DNA of 13,478 bases from Ruminococcus sp. Lineage in GTDB: Bacteria; Bacillota_A; Clostridia; Oscillospirales; Ruminococcaceae. The first letter of the stretch is position 1; each line of letters opens with the position of its first letter. The notes below the pieces were generated by a model, which had not been told where the DNA came from, did no database searches, and saw only the letters and a list, made by a program, of their open reading frames with translations. Location: NCBI GenBank assembly GCA_017418765.1, contig JAFOMV010000095.1:1-13478 (forward strand). The letters are read 5' to 3'. The position numbers and the translations under genes were made by a program. Of this stretch, positions 1 through 6,769 are shown in pieces.

Positions 1-66
1 AAGAACAGATAACGCAAACATAATTGCAAGTATGATAACTGATATCCTGTTTTGTTTTTTCTGCAT
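1..66 (-). CDS. Partial secreted or membrane-anchored protein (N-terminus only)
   Basis: Only the first 22 codons are inside the window; the gene runs off the left edge. The ATG at 64-66 is preceded on the minus strand by AAAGGAGTG at normal spacing and by a near-consensus promoter. The product starts MQKKQNRISVIILAIMFALS: a short basic stretch (K3, K4, R7), then a hydrophobic run. That is the layout of a signal peptide or N-terminal membrane anchor, so the protein is probably exported or membrane-bound. No cleavage site or domain is visible, so the function is unknown. Confidence 0.75.
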   Translation of the reverse strand, partial: MQKKQNRISVIILAIMFALSVL

Positions 67-150
67 AGTGATCACTCCTTTGTACTCTGATAATAATTCA
101 GGCTGCTGAATTAATAAGCTTAGTAAAAATGTTTTTTGAGTTCTATACAA

Positions 151-179
151 ATTATACCACTTATAGTTTGATTTGTCAA
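151..179 (-). promoter_or_regulatory. SigA-type promoter for the leftward gene at 1-66
   Basis: Reading the minus strand, TTGACA (174-179) is followed after exactly 17 bases by TATAAT (151-156). Both boxes match the vegetative consensus perfectly. Transcription should begin near 144, giving a leader of about 78 nt before the ATG at 66. I see no convincing hairpin in that leader. Confidence 0.8.
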
Positions 180-186
180 TAGTATC

Positions 187-755
187 CAACGTTCAGTTTT
201 GTTTTTTGTCATATTGTATAATTTTGCAGTATAATTACATTTTGTCATTCTTACCCTATGTTATAACTCATTATAACTCTGATACTGCTGTATGTCAATA
301 ATTTCAACACAAATTTGTAGACAGCATCAATTACATAAGGTATATTTTGTAGCTTTTCACAATTATAACGCCCGAACTTATTTACAGCAAGTATAATCAA
401 ATCCTGCATTTACATTCCGAACAATCACATTCTCTAAGACAATACCGCACGAAGATTGTGCCGGAAATGCGCCGACAGTTTTTTTGCAAGATTGTATAGA
501 AATCCCGAAGGCATACCGGTCTGTCTGTCAGTCCTTATGTCAGCTATTCTGACACGTCCCTCTCACTGATGCAGACCACATATGTCATCCCTGTACAAGA
601 CGATGGAAACATGTACATCAAGGACACTTCCTGCGCTCGCCACAGATTCATTACAATGACATCAAGTCGGCTTTGTGCGGTGCTGCCTTATTAACGCTTT
701 ACATATTTCACAAGCACAGAGCTTAATTTTTGTAGTATTTTTCTGAATTTTTTTG
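187..755. other. Long intergenic stretch with no convincing gene
   Basis: No reading frame here has both a ribosome binding site and a plausible protein. What can be seen: (a) a possible rightward promoter, TTGTCA (206-211), 18 bases, TATAAT (230-235), with no obvious gene behind it; (b) a tandem 10-mer at 261-280 that also forms a 7-bp hairpin, GTTATAA-CTCA-TTATAAC; (c) a 6-bp hairpin, TGTCAG-CTATT-CTGACA (538-554); (d) a 64-codon stop-free frame on the plus strand, 500-694, with no start or RBS at its head, part of which reads like protein (QTTYVIPVQDDGNMYIKDT). The section from about 430 to 690 is richer in G+C than its surroundings. It may be a decayed gene end or an untranslated RNA, and neither is established. 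Confidence 0.4.
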
Positions 756-784
756 TTGCACAGCAAGTTAAATTATGATATAAT
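756..784 (+). promoter_or_regulatory. SigA-type promoter for the SDR/alcohol dehydrogenase pair
   Basis: TTGCAC (756-761), a 17-base spacer and TATAAT (779-784). Transcription should start near 791, leaving about 30 nt of leader before the ATG at 821. The leader carries the ribosome binding site GAGGTGA. Confidence 0.75.
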
Positions 785-820
785 CATAATATCATTCCAC
801 ATAAATTACGAGGTGAAAGC

Positions 821-1849
821 ATGAAAATATTACTCATCGGCGGTACAGGAACCATCAGCATGGCTATTACAAGACTGCTCGCACAGCAGGGTCACGAGCT
901 TTATCTGCTGAATCGAGGAGGACGTACCGCTGAACTTCCCGACGGAGTAAATGTCATTAAAGGAGATATAAGCGACGAAAAGGATATCTCTGCCAGACTG
1001 AAAGGTATGACTTTCGACTGTGTCGGCGAGTTCATCGGATTTGTGCCTGAACAAGTCGAGAGGGACTACAGACTGTTCAAGGATATCACAAAGCAGTATA
1101 TCTACATCAGCTCGGCTTCTGCTTATCAGAAACCGCTTGCTGACTACAGGATAACAGAGAGCACTCCCCTGTCAAATCCACACTGGCAGTATTCAAGAGA
1201 CAAAATTGCCTGCGAGGAGTATCTCATGAGGATGTACCGTGAAAACGGCTTCCCCGTTACTATAGTCCGCCCCAGCCATACCTACGATGAAAGATCGGTA
1301 CCGTTAGGTGTTCACGGAGACAAGGGCAGCTGGCAGGTCATCAAACGTATCATGGAAGGCAAAAAGGTCATCATTCACGGCGACGGCACTTCGCTCTGGA
1401 CCATTACCCATAATACCGACTTTGCAAAGGCTTACTGCGGCCTTATCGGAAATATACACGCTATCGGACAGGCATTCCATATAACCTCCGACGAAAGTGT
1501 TACATGGGATCAGATATACAGCATTATAGCCGATACTCTTGGTGTTCCTCTGAAAGCCTGCCATATACCGTCAGATTTTCTCAATGCCGTAGGTCCCTAC
1601 GATTTTGAGGGTACTCTCATCGGTGACAAGGCAAATACTGTAGTTTTCGATAATACAAAGATAAAACGTGCAGTTCCCGGTTTCACAGCAACTGTCCGTG
1701 CAGATCAGGGTATAAGGAATACTATAGAATACGTTCTCGCCCACCCTGAATCACAGACCGATGATGAGGATTTTGACAAGTGGTGTGATAAAGTCATAGC
1801 AGCTTATGAAAACTCAATAGAGCTCATTAAAGAAACATTGCAGAAATAA
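821..1849 (+). CDS. Extended SDR, NAD-dependent epimerase/dehydratase family
   Basis: A 342-residue protein with a Rossmann fold at its N-terminus. The nucleotide-binding loop GGTGTIS (residues 7-13) follows the first beta strand, and the family's catalytic elements are present: the serine-rich strand YISSASAY (95-102) and YSRDK (124-128), which fits YxxxK. The length suits an extended SDR acting on a nucleotide sugar or similar substrate, but the substrate cannot be read from the sequence. There is no signal peptide, so it is cytoplasmic. The ATG follows GAGGTGA at good spacing. It is the first gene of a pair: the alcohol dehydrogenase starts 34 bases after its stop, with its own RBS and only a small 5-bp hairpin (1849-1863) between them. 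The family assignment is secure; the specific reaction is unknown. Confidence 0.88.
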   Translation: MKILLIGGTGTISMAITRLLAQQGHELYLLNRGGRTAELPDGVNVIKGDISDEKDISARLKGMTFDCVGEFIGFVPEQVERDYRLFKDITKQYIYISSASAYQKPLADYRITESTPLSNPHWQYSRDKIACEEYLMRMYRENGFPVTIVRPSHTYDERSVPLGVHGDKGSWQVIKRIMEGKKVIIHGDGTSLWTITHNTDFAKAYCGLIGNIHAIGQAFHITSDESVTWDQIYSIIADTLGVPLKACHIPSDFLNAVGPYDFEGTLIGDKANTVVFDNTKIKRAVPGFTATVRADQGIRNTIEYVLAHPESQTDDEDFDKWCDKVIAAYENSIELIKETLQK

Positions 1850-1883
1850 AGGCATAACGCCTTGAAAAGGAGAGAAATACTAT

Positions 1884-3065
1884 ATGGATAATTTTCAGTT
1901 TTACAGCCCTACCGAATTTATTTTCGGCAAGGAAACAGAATCTCAGGCAGGAGAAATGGTAAAGAAATACGGCGGCACAAAGGTCCTTCTCCACTACGGT
2001 TCTAAATCAGCAGAAAAATCAGGACTGCTTTCACGTGTAAAGGATGTTCTTGCAGAAAGCGGTATCCAGTATGTAGAACTCGGCGGAGTAAAGCCAAATC
2101 CAAGAGACACCCTTATCTACAGAGGTATAGACATATGCCGTAAAGAAGGCGTGGATTTCATCCTCTCAGTCGGAGGCGGCTCATGCATCGATTCCTCCAA
2201 GGCCATTGCTCTCGGAGTACCGTATGACGGTGATTTCTGGGACTTCTACGGCACAGGCAAAAATGTTGAAAAAGCACTTCCCATCGGAACTATACTCACC
2301 ATTGCCGCCGCCGGAAGCGAGGGATCGGGAGCATCAGTTGTTACAAAGGAAGACGGCTGGCTCAAGCGTGATGTCAGCTCAGACCTGCTTCGCCCACGTT
2401 TCTCAATACTCAACCCTGAGCTTACTTGCTCACTGCCGCCTTATCAGACAGCCTGCGGTGCCGCTGATATCATGGCACACGTTTTTGAAAGATATTTCAC
2501 CAATACAAAAGAAGTAGAAATAACCGACCGTCTGTGTGAGGCTGTACTCATGACTATGATAAAGGAAACTCCACGTGTCATAGCTGACCCCGGCAACTAT
2601 GAAGCACGTGCCAATATCATGTGGGCAGGCACAGTCGCTCATAACGATATCGTAGGTGTCGGCAGAAGTCAGGACTGGAACAGCCATGCTATAGAGCATG
2701 AGATATCAGCTCTATATGACGTTGCTCACGGCGCAGGACTTGCTGTTATAATGCCTGCGTGGATGGAGTTCGTATACAAACACGATATCATGCGTTTTGC
2801 ACAGGCGGCTGTCCGTATCTGGGGCTGTGAGATGAACTTCATCAACCCTGAGCTGACCGCCCTTGAGGGTATACAGTGCTTCAGAAGCTTCCTGAGTTAT
2901 ATAGGTCTTCCAATCAATTTTGAAGAACTTGGCGCAAGAGAAGAAGACATCCCTAAGCTTGTCGATAAGATGGGCATAGGAAACGGACGTACAGGCGGTT
3001 TCGTTCAGCTTTCTTCAAACGATATAATCGAAATATACCGCATTGCAGCTCACGCTACCCTTTAA
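1884..3065 (+). CDS. Iron-containing alcohol dehydrogenase, BdhA/YqhD type
   Basis: A 393-residue group III (iron-type) alcohol dehydrogenase, which reduces aldehydes to alcohols (or the reverse) with NAD(P)H in the cytoplasm. Seen in the sequence: the dinucleotide-binding segment GGGSCIDSSK (97-106), and metal ligands that line up with those of the YqhD/BdhA branch at D195 and H199 (ADIMAH), H268 (SHAIEHE) and H282 (VAHGAG). The length is normal for the family. The ATG is preceded by AAAAGGAGAG. The gene shares a promoter with the upstream SDR, so the two may act on one substrate or simply be co-expressed. In a fermentative anaerobe a role in alcohol production or aldehyde detoxification is likely, but the preferred substrate and cofactor are inferred, not shown. 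Confidence 0.9.
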   Translation: MDNFQFYSPTEFIFGKETESQAGEMVKKYGGTKVLLHYGSKSAEKSGLLSRVKDVLAESGIQYVELGGVKPNPRDTLIYRGIDICRKEGVDFILSVGGGSCIDSSKAIALGVPYDGDFWDFYGTGKNVEKALPIGTILTIAAAGSEGSGASVVTKEDGWLKRDVSSDLLRPRFSILNPELTCSLPPYQTACGAADIMAHVFERYFTNTKEVEITDRLCEAVLMTMIKETPRVIADPGNYEARANIMWAGTVAHNDIVGVGRSQDWNSHAIEHEISALYDVAHGAGLAVIMPAWMEFVYKHDIMRFAQAAVRIWGCEMNFINPELTALEGIQCFRSFLSYIGLPINFEELGAREEDIPKLVDKMGIGNGRTGGFVQLSSNDIIEIYRIAAHATL

Positions 3066-3080
3066 ACCGCTACAAACAAA

Positions 3081-3175
3081 AATGCTCTTATAGGCGTTTC
3101 ATATGTATTATCGGGACGATGCTTTCTGAAAAGCCCGCCTCGATCCACATATGTATCAACGGCTATAAGAGCATT
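3081..3175. terminator. Long imperfect palindrome between convergent genes, probable bidirectional terminator
   Basis: A perfect 13-bp inverted repeat (3081-3093 with 3163-3175) encloses further nested, symmetric pairings. On the minus strand these are CGTT/AACG, CATATG/CATATG, ATCG/CGAT and an apical GCTTT-TCAG-AAAGC hairpin. The whole would fold into one hairpin of about 95 nt. T-rich tails follow on both strands (GTTTTTG after 3175; TTTTTGTTTG leftward from 3081). It sits 16 bases after the alcohol dehydrogenase stop and 67 bases past the end of the ECF gene, where a two-way terminator would be expected. It is much longer than an ordinary terminator. Confidence 0.65.
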
Positions 3176-3242
3176 GTTTTTGATATCAACTAAAATCTGA
3201 AACCTATGCTTGACATGATCAGAACTGCTCTGCGTCTGAACT

Positions 3243-3785
3243 TCAATATCTGAATTTTTTCCTGATATCTGTTTTATCAAGTGCAGCTGCTGTTATTATG
3301 AAAAGCAGCGAACTCGCAAGCACCTGTATGCAATAGGACGGTATCTGCTGTAAAGCAGCCAGTATCGCCGCCAGCGAAAAGCCCTTTGTCATAACTGTAC
3401 CTTCATACAGTGCATATCCTGTTATGCATACTATCAGTGAGGGTACGATACCGCACATATTACGCAGAGTCAGTATCTTTTCAGTTTTCCTTGTGAAGAA
3501 TAGGGCTGTTACTGCCTTTATAACAATAGTCGCAGGTATCCATACAGCATAACCTGAAAGGCCGTCAGCAAGGGCTCCGCCTATCGCACCTGCTGCTGCC
3601 GCATATGGTGCAGGCAGGATACATGCGGCAATGTATATGATGCCATCGCCTGCATGAGTATAGCCTGCTCCTGACGGGATATGGAGATAGGCTGTGAATA
3701 CATAAACAAGCGAAGCAAACAGACCTGTCACTACTAAAAGTCTGACTTTTTCTGACGAAGAATATGTCGTTCTAACCTTTGGCAT
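3243..3785 (-). CDS. ECF transporter S component-like membrane protein
   Basis: A 180-residue integral membrane protein with about five or six hydrophobic segments. It resembles the substrate-binding S components of energy-coupling factor vitamin importers. Recognisable features are the segment YVFTAYLHIPSGAGYTHAGD (residues about 28-47), the small-residue run AAAAGAIGGALADGLSG and a hydrophobic C-terminal half. The HIP..GY.H.GD signature is what I associate with the TIGR04002 group of S components, whose ligand is unsettled. The start MPKVRTT is chosen because AAGGAGG lies 8 bases upstream of its ATG (3783-3785); an in-frame start 11 codons earlier has no such site. It stands alone, with its own promoter and a palindrome over the start of transcription. 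No A/A'/T (energizing) genes are nearby, so it probably uses a shared ECF module encoded elsewhere. Confidence 0.75.
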   Translation of the reverse strand: MPKVRTTYSSSEKVRLLVVTGLFASLVYVFTAYLHIPSGAGYTHAGDGIIYIAACILPAPYAAAAGAIGGALADGLSGYAVWIPATIVIKAVTALFFTRKTEKILTLRNMCGIVPSLIVCITGYALYEGTVMTKGFSLAAILAALQQIPSYCIQVLASSLLFIITAAALDKTDIRKKFRY

Positions 3786-3807
3786 AAGAAAAGCCTCCTT
3801 AAACGCT

Positions 3808-3836
3808 ACTAAATCCATATGTATTAAGGATTTAGT
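3808..3836. promoter_or_regulatory. Palindromic operator candidate at the ECF gene start site
   Basis: A perfect 9-bp inverted repeat, ACTAAATCC (3808-3816) and GGATTTAGT (3828-3836), separated by 11 bases. It begins 2 bases downstream of the -10 box and covers the expected start of transcription near 3832, an ideal place for a repressor dimer. The transcript could also form a hairpin at its 5' end, about 20 nt before the ribosome binding site. The cognate regulator is unknown and is not encoded in the window. Confidence 0.6.
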
Positions 3837-3838
3837 TT

Positions 3839-3867
3839 ATTATAGCATTTTATGAGGCTTTTTTCAA
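3839..3867 (-). promoter_or_regulatory. SigA-type promoter for the ECF S-component gene
   Basis: On the minus strand TTGAAA (3862-3867) is followed after 17 bases by a perfect TATAAT (3839-3844). Predicted start near 3832, giving a leader of about 47 nt to the ATG at 3785. This is too short for most riboswitches, so control through the adjacent palindrome is more likely. Confidence 0.8.
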
Positions 3868-3976
3868 GTATTTATTACGCCAAATATAATCGACTGTCAG
3901 GATAGCTTTTTATGCAAAGCCCATATGGTATATGGATACTTTACAAAGTAATCTTCCGATCTGCAAAGATCGATCA

Positions 3977-4639
3977 TCACTTCTTGACTGCACAAAAGTA
4001 TACCATAGAACCTTTTATATGAAAGTCCTGTATATCGTATATCTCGCCGAATGTAGTCTGTACGGAAAGGCGGTTGAAATAGGGCGGTGTGAACCATCCT
4101 TTTTTTGCCAGAAACTTATTTACCAAAAAGTCAGTACGCTTAGATTGTCCCTCTATATAAAAGCAGGATATGAGCTTTCCTCCTTTTTTTAGCACTCGCA
4201 GTATCTCCAGGATGGCACGGTTCTTATTTTTGAAAACATGCATACCGTTCATGGATAACACTATATCAAAGGTACTATCCTCATACGGCAAAGACTCAAC
4301 ATTGCCCTCAAGCAGGGTAACATTTGAAACGCCATCCGCTTCAAATCTTTTCTTCGCATGACTTAACATATCTGAGCTGTAGTCAATACAAGTAATATCA
4401 GCATTTTTAAGCAGGGAATACTTTTCATGAGTAAAAACGGCAGTACCAGCAGGCACATCAAGAAGCTTTCCTGAAAAGTCATCAGGTATATATCTCAGTA
4501 ATTCAGAAGCTATCTCATTATCATCTGCACCGCCCAATAAGAGGTCGATATACAGTTTGCTCCACCACTTATCCTTTGTAAGGACATCGTCATATATATC
4601 CTTTGAACTTTTGTAAGCATCCTTTATTTTATCGCTCAT
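3977..4639 (-). CDS. Class I SAM-dependent methyltransferase
   Basis: A 220-residue cytoplasmic methyltransferase of the Methyltransf_11/UbiE-like type, which transfers a methyl group from S-adenosylmethionine. Motif I is LLDVPAGTAVF (59-69), with PAG where many relatives have GxG. The acidic second strand is CIDYSSDML (84-92), the adenine-side motif is EGNVESLPY (111-119), the post-III region is DIVLSMNGMHVF (125-136), and RVLKKGGKL (148-156) is typical of the family. The acceptor cannot be inferred. The start MSDKIKDAY is preferred because AAAGGGTGG is correctly spaced from it; an ATG two codons earlier lies too close to that site. The gene has its own promoter just after the M50 gene and no obvious functional link to its neighbours. 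Confidence 0.85.
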   Translation of the reverse strand: MSDKIKDAYKSSKDIYDDVLTKDKWWSKLYIDLLLGGADDNEIASELLRYIPDDFSGKLLDVPAGTAVFTHEKYSLLKNADITCIDYSSDMLSHAKKRFEADGVSNVTLLEGNVESLPYEDSTFDIVLSMNGMHVFKNKNRAILEILRVLKKGGKLISCFYIEGQSKRTDFLVNKFLAKKGWFTPPYFNRLSVQTTFGEIYDIQDFHIKGSMVYFCAVKK

Positions 4640-4682
4640 TATCATACCACCCTTTAGCCTGTAAGATATTACTACCATATTT

Positions 4683-4710
4683 ATTATACCATATAATCAG
4701 AAAAAGTCAA
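4683..4710 (-). promoter_or_regulatory. SigA-type promoter for the methyltransferase gene
   Basis: On the minus strand TTGACT (4705-4710), a 16-base spacer and TATAAT (4683-4688). Expected start near 4676. The -35 box begins only 5 bases after the stop codon of the M50 gene, and no terminator is visible between them, so read-through from the protease operon may add to expression. Confidence 0.75.
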
Positions 4711-4715
4711 GGATT

Positions 4716-5306
4716 TCAGACCCGATGCAATCCGTGCTGACTTAAATAAAGTACGACGAAAGCAGCCATAACAGGAAACACCCTTATACCATATACATAC
4801 ACCATTGATGCTGAAACTGCGATGAGCGATATCCTGATGAACGTCAGAACTGCATTTATAGTTTTTTCGTGGATATTTCCAAGAATAAGAGTATCTATTG
4901 CAGCTCCTCCGTCAAGCCGGCTGTAAGGAAGAAGATTGTAAAGTCCTGCACTTAAACTCAGCACAGCAGTATCGTGAAAACTGTTCCTCAGCAAAAAGAA
5001 AAGCAGTATATTCACCGCAGGTCCGGAAAGAAGCACTATAACATTTTTCCAGTCTGAATCTGCCGCATTTTTGCTTGTTATTATGTTTATACCATATCCG
5101 CTAAGCCGTATCTCTTTTATTCTTATCCCGAAAAGCGAGATCATTATAAGATGTCCTGATTCATGAAGCAGACATACCATTATTATCCCCCATACCTCAC
5201 AGCTTTCACGCAGCAGAAAAAGCAGCGACATAAAAAGGAAAAATGAGAAATCAGCCCGAACCTTTGGTATATCAGTGCTTTTGAATATATGTGATGATAA
5301 TATCAA
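4716..5306 (-). CDS. M50 site-2 protease, SpoIVFB-like
   Basis: A 196-residue intramembrane zinc metalloprotease of family M50. Zinc site: HESGH at residues 48-52 (HExxH) inside a hydrophobic helix. The second family motif is NLLPYSRLDGG (124-134), whose D132 would be the third ligand, and SGPAVN (94-99) is the usual conserved loop. About five or six membrane segments are apparent, and it lacks the PDZ domain of RseP and the CBS domains of some relatives. This matches SpoIVFB, which activates pro-sigma-K in the forespore membrane, but a general regulated-proteolysis role is equally possible. The reading frame opens at a TTG (5304-5306) that overlaps the 3' end of the upstream gene by 35 bases. 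An in-frame TAG lies just before it, and only a weak AGAGAA precedes it, so translation is probably coupled to the upstream gene. Confidence 0.82.
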   Translation of the reverse strand: MILSSHIFKSTDIPKVRADFSFFLFMSLLFLLRESCEVWGIIMVCLLHESGHLIMISLFGIRIKEIRLSGYGINIITSKNAADSDWKNVIVLLSGPAVNILLFFLLRNSFHDTAVLSLSAGLYNLLPYSRLDGGAAIDTLILGNIHEKTINAVLTFIRISLIAVSASMVYVYGIRVFPVMAAFVVLYLSQHGLHRV

Positions 5307-5556
5307 TTGGATTCTCTATGGTAAAAGATGTATCTGAAGTGTACTTTTTCAGTTCTGAAAAAACACCGTCGGCTGTCTGCGGAACAAAAAATTCAAGAAT
5401 AAGGAACAACAGCACGGCTATGATGCACACCAATGTTTGTACGGATATCATGTCATCATGGCGCCTGCTTTTGTTTCCCTCATATTCAGTCAACAGCACT
5501 TCTCCGCTGTTTTCTTCTTCCTCATCGTATATGACTGTTTCGGTTATTTCTTCCAT
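5272..5556 (-). CDS. Small single-pass membrane protein upstream of the M50 protease, possibly SpoIVFA-like
   Basis: A 94-residue protein: an acidic cytoplasmic N-terminus (residues 1-35, rich in E and D, ending KSRRHDD), one membrane segment (about 37-59, VQTLVCIIAVLLFLILEFF), and a short outer tail of about 35 residues ending at KH. The start MEEITET is set by an excellent GGAAGGAG seven bases upstream. It overlaps the M50 gene. In B. subtilis the gene before spoIVFB is spoIVFA, a single-pass inhibitor/anchor with a C-terminal LytM-like domain. This protein has a similar topology and position but no LytM domain. The functional link to the protease is an inference from gene order and overlap; sequence similarity to SpoIVFA is not demonstrated. 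Confidence 0.6.
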   Translation of the reverse strand: MEEITETVIYDEEEENSGEVLLTEYEGNKSRRHDDMISVQTLVCIIAVLLFLILEFFVPQTADGVFSELKKYTSDTSFTIENPIDIIITYIQKH

Positions 5557-5660
5557 TGTTGTCTCCTTCCCTGACTGACAAACATATGTCATCTTCTGAA
5601 GCTGTCTATCGGATAAGCTGTAATAAATCATATGCCGTGCTCGGGAAGTATATTCATCAT

Positions 5661-5697
5661 AAGAAAAGCCCTGTACAACAGCTGCTGCACAGGGCTT
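5661..5697 (-). terminator. Rho-independent terminator after galE
   Basis: A perfect 9-bp stem, AAGCCCTGT (5666-5674) with ACAGGGCTT (5689-5697), closing a 14-base loop that contains CAGCTG. On the minus strand it is followed by TTTTCTT. It lies 27 bases beyond the galE stop and closes the pfp-galE operon. Confidence 0.85.
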
Positions 5698-5723
5698 GAA
5701 GCATCACTTTACAGCAATGCCTG

Positions 5724-6743
5724 TCATTTCTTATAACCGTTAGGATTGTTTTTCTGCCAGTTCCATGTATCACGGCACATATCAGCCAGTGTTTTCTCAG
5801 TTTTCCAGCCGAGGACCTTTAAAGCCTTATCCGCATTTGCATAGCTCTCAGGAAGATCGCCGGGACGTCTTTCGCCATAAACATGGTTTACCTTCATATT
5901 GTTTACTTTCTCAAATGTTTCAACGATCTCAGTTACGCTGTACGGAGTACCTGTACCAAGATTGAATATCTCAACGCCCTTTGCACCGAATACATAGTCT
6001 ATAGCCTTGACATGACCCTTTGCGAGATCAGTTACGTGGATGTAATCACGGCGGCATGTACCATCGGGAGTATCATAGTCCTTACCGAAAATAGTCAGCT
6101 TTTCACGGCGTCCTACCGCTACCTGAGCAACGTAAGGCATAAGATTGTTCGGTATTCCCTGTGGGTCTTCGCCTATCCTGCCTGAACTATGAGCACCTAT
6201 CGGATTGAAGTAACGGAGAAGCACTACCGAAAGTTCCTTGTCAGCATTTGCTGCGTCTTCCAGTATCTGCTCCATCATGACCTTAGTCCAGCCATATGGA
6301 TTAGTGCAGGTGCCTCTTTTCATTTCTTCTGTGTAAGGAACAGGATTTTCCTCACCATATACTGTAGCGCTTGATGAGAATATGATATTCTTAACGCCGA
6401 ATTTTTCCATACATTCCAGAAGTGTGAGGGTAGTATCGATATTATTTCTGTAATAAGCGATAGGCATTGCAACAGATTCTCCCACAGCTTTAAGGCCTGC
6501 AAAATGGATAACTGCATCTATCTTGTTTTCGCTGAAGATAGCTTCGACCTTTTCCTTATCCTTGATATCCACTTCATATGCTTTTACAGACTTGCCCGTT
6601 ATCTCCTCAACTCTTTTTACTACCTCAGGGCAGCTGTTAGAGTAATTATCAGCTATAATCACATCATAGCCTGATCCGATAAGTTCTACAGCGGTATGAG
6701 AGCCGATATAGCCTGCACCGCCTGCAAGTAAAATTGTGCTCAT
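5724..6743 (-). CDS. galE: UDP-glucose 4-epimerase
   Basis: Interconverts UDP-glucose and UDP-galactose in the cytoplasm, serving galactose use (Leloir pathway) and supplying UDP-galactose for surface polysaccharides. The 339-residue length is typical. NAD-binding loop GGAGYIGSHT (8-17); substrate/NAD strand VIHFAGLKAVGES (78-90); catalytic serine region FSSSATVYG (122-130); catalytic pair Y150 and K154 in PYGWTK; RYFNPIGAH and the C-terminal RRPGDLP segment are also characteristic. The ATG is preceded by AAAGGAG eight bases upstream. It begins 26 bases after the pfp stop with no promoter visible in the gap, so the two are co-transcribed. No galK or galT is present here, which leaves open whether the main role is catabolic or biosynthetic. 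Confidence 0.96.
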   Translation of the reverse strand: MSTILLAGGAGYIGSHTAVELIGSGYDVIIADNYSNSCPEVVKRVEEITGKSVKAYEVDIKDKEKVEAIFSENKIDAVIHFAGLKAVGESVAMPIAYYRNNIDTTLTLLECMEKFGVKNIIFSSSATVYGEENPVPYTEEMKRGTCTNPYGWTKVMMEQILEDAANADKELSVVLLRYFNPIGAHSSGRIGEDPQGIPNNLMPYVAQVAVGRREKLTIFGKDYDTPDGTCRRDYIHVTDLAKGHVKAIDYVFGAKGVEIFNLGTGTPYSVTEIVETFEKVNNMKVNHVYGERRPGDLPESYANADKALKVLGWKTEKTLADMCRDTWNWQKNNPNGYKK

Positions 6744-6769
6744 AGTTTTAACTCCTTTAATTTATGTAT

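Noticed and set aside
1849..1863. AAGGC-ATAAC-GCCTT hairpin between the SDR and alcohol dehydrogenase genes as a terminator
   Set aside because: The stem is only 5 bp and has no T-run after it; the second gene has its own ribosome site and no promoter, so read-through is expected.
3062..3280. 72-codon leftward frame between the alcohol dehydrogenase and ECF genes
   Set aside because: It opens at a TTG without a ribosome site, inside the ECF gene end, and most of it is the long palindrome, which explains the base pattern better than coding does.
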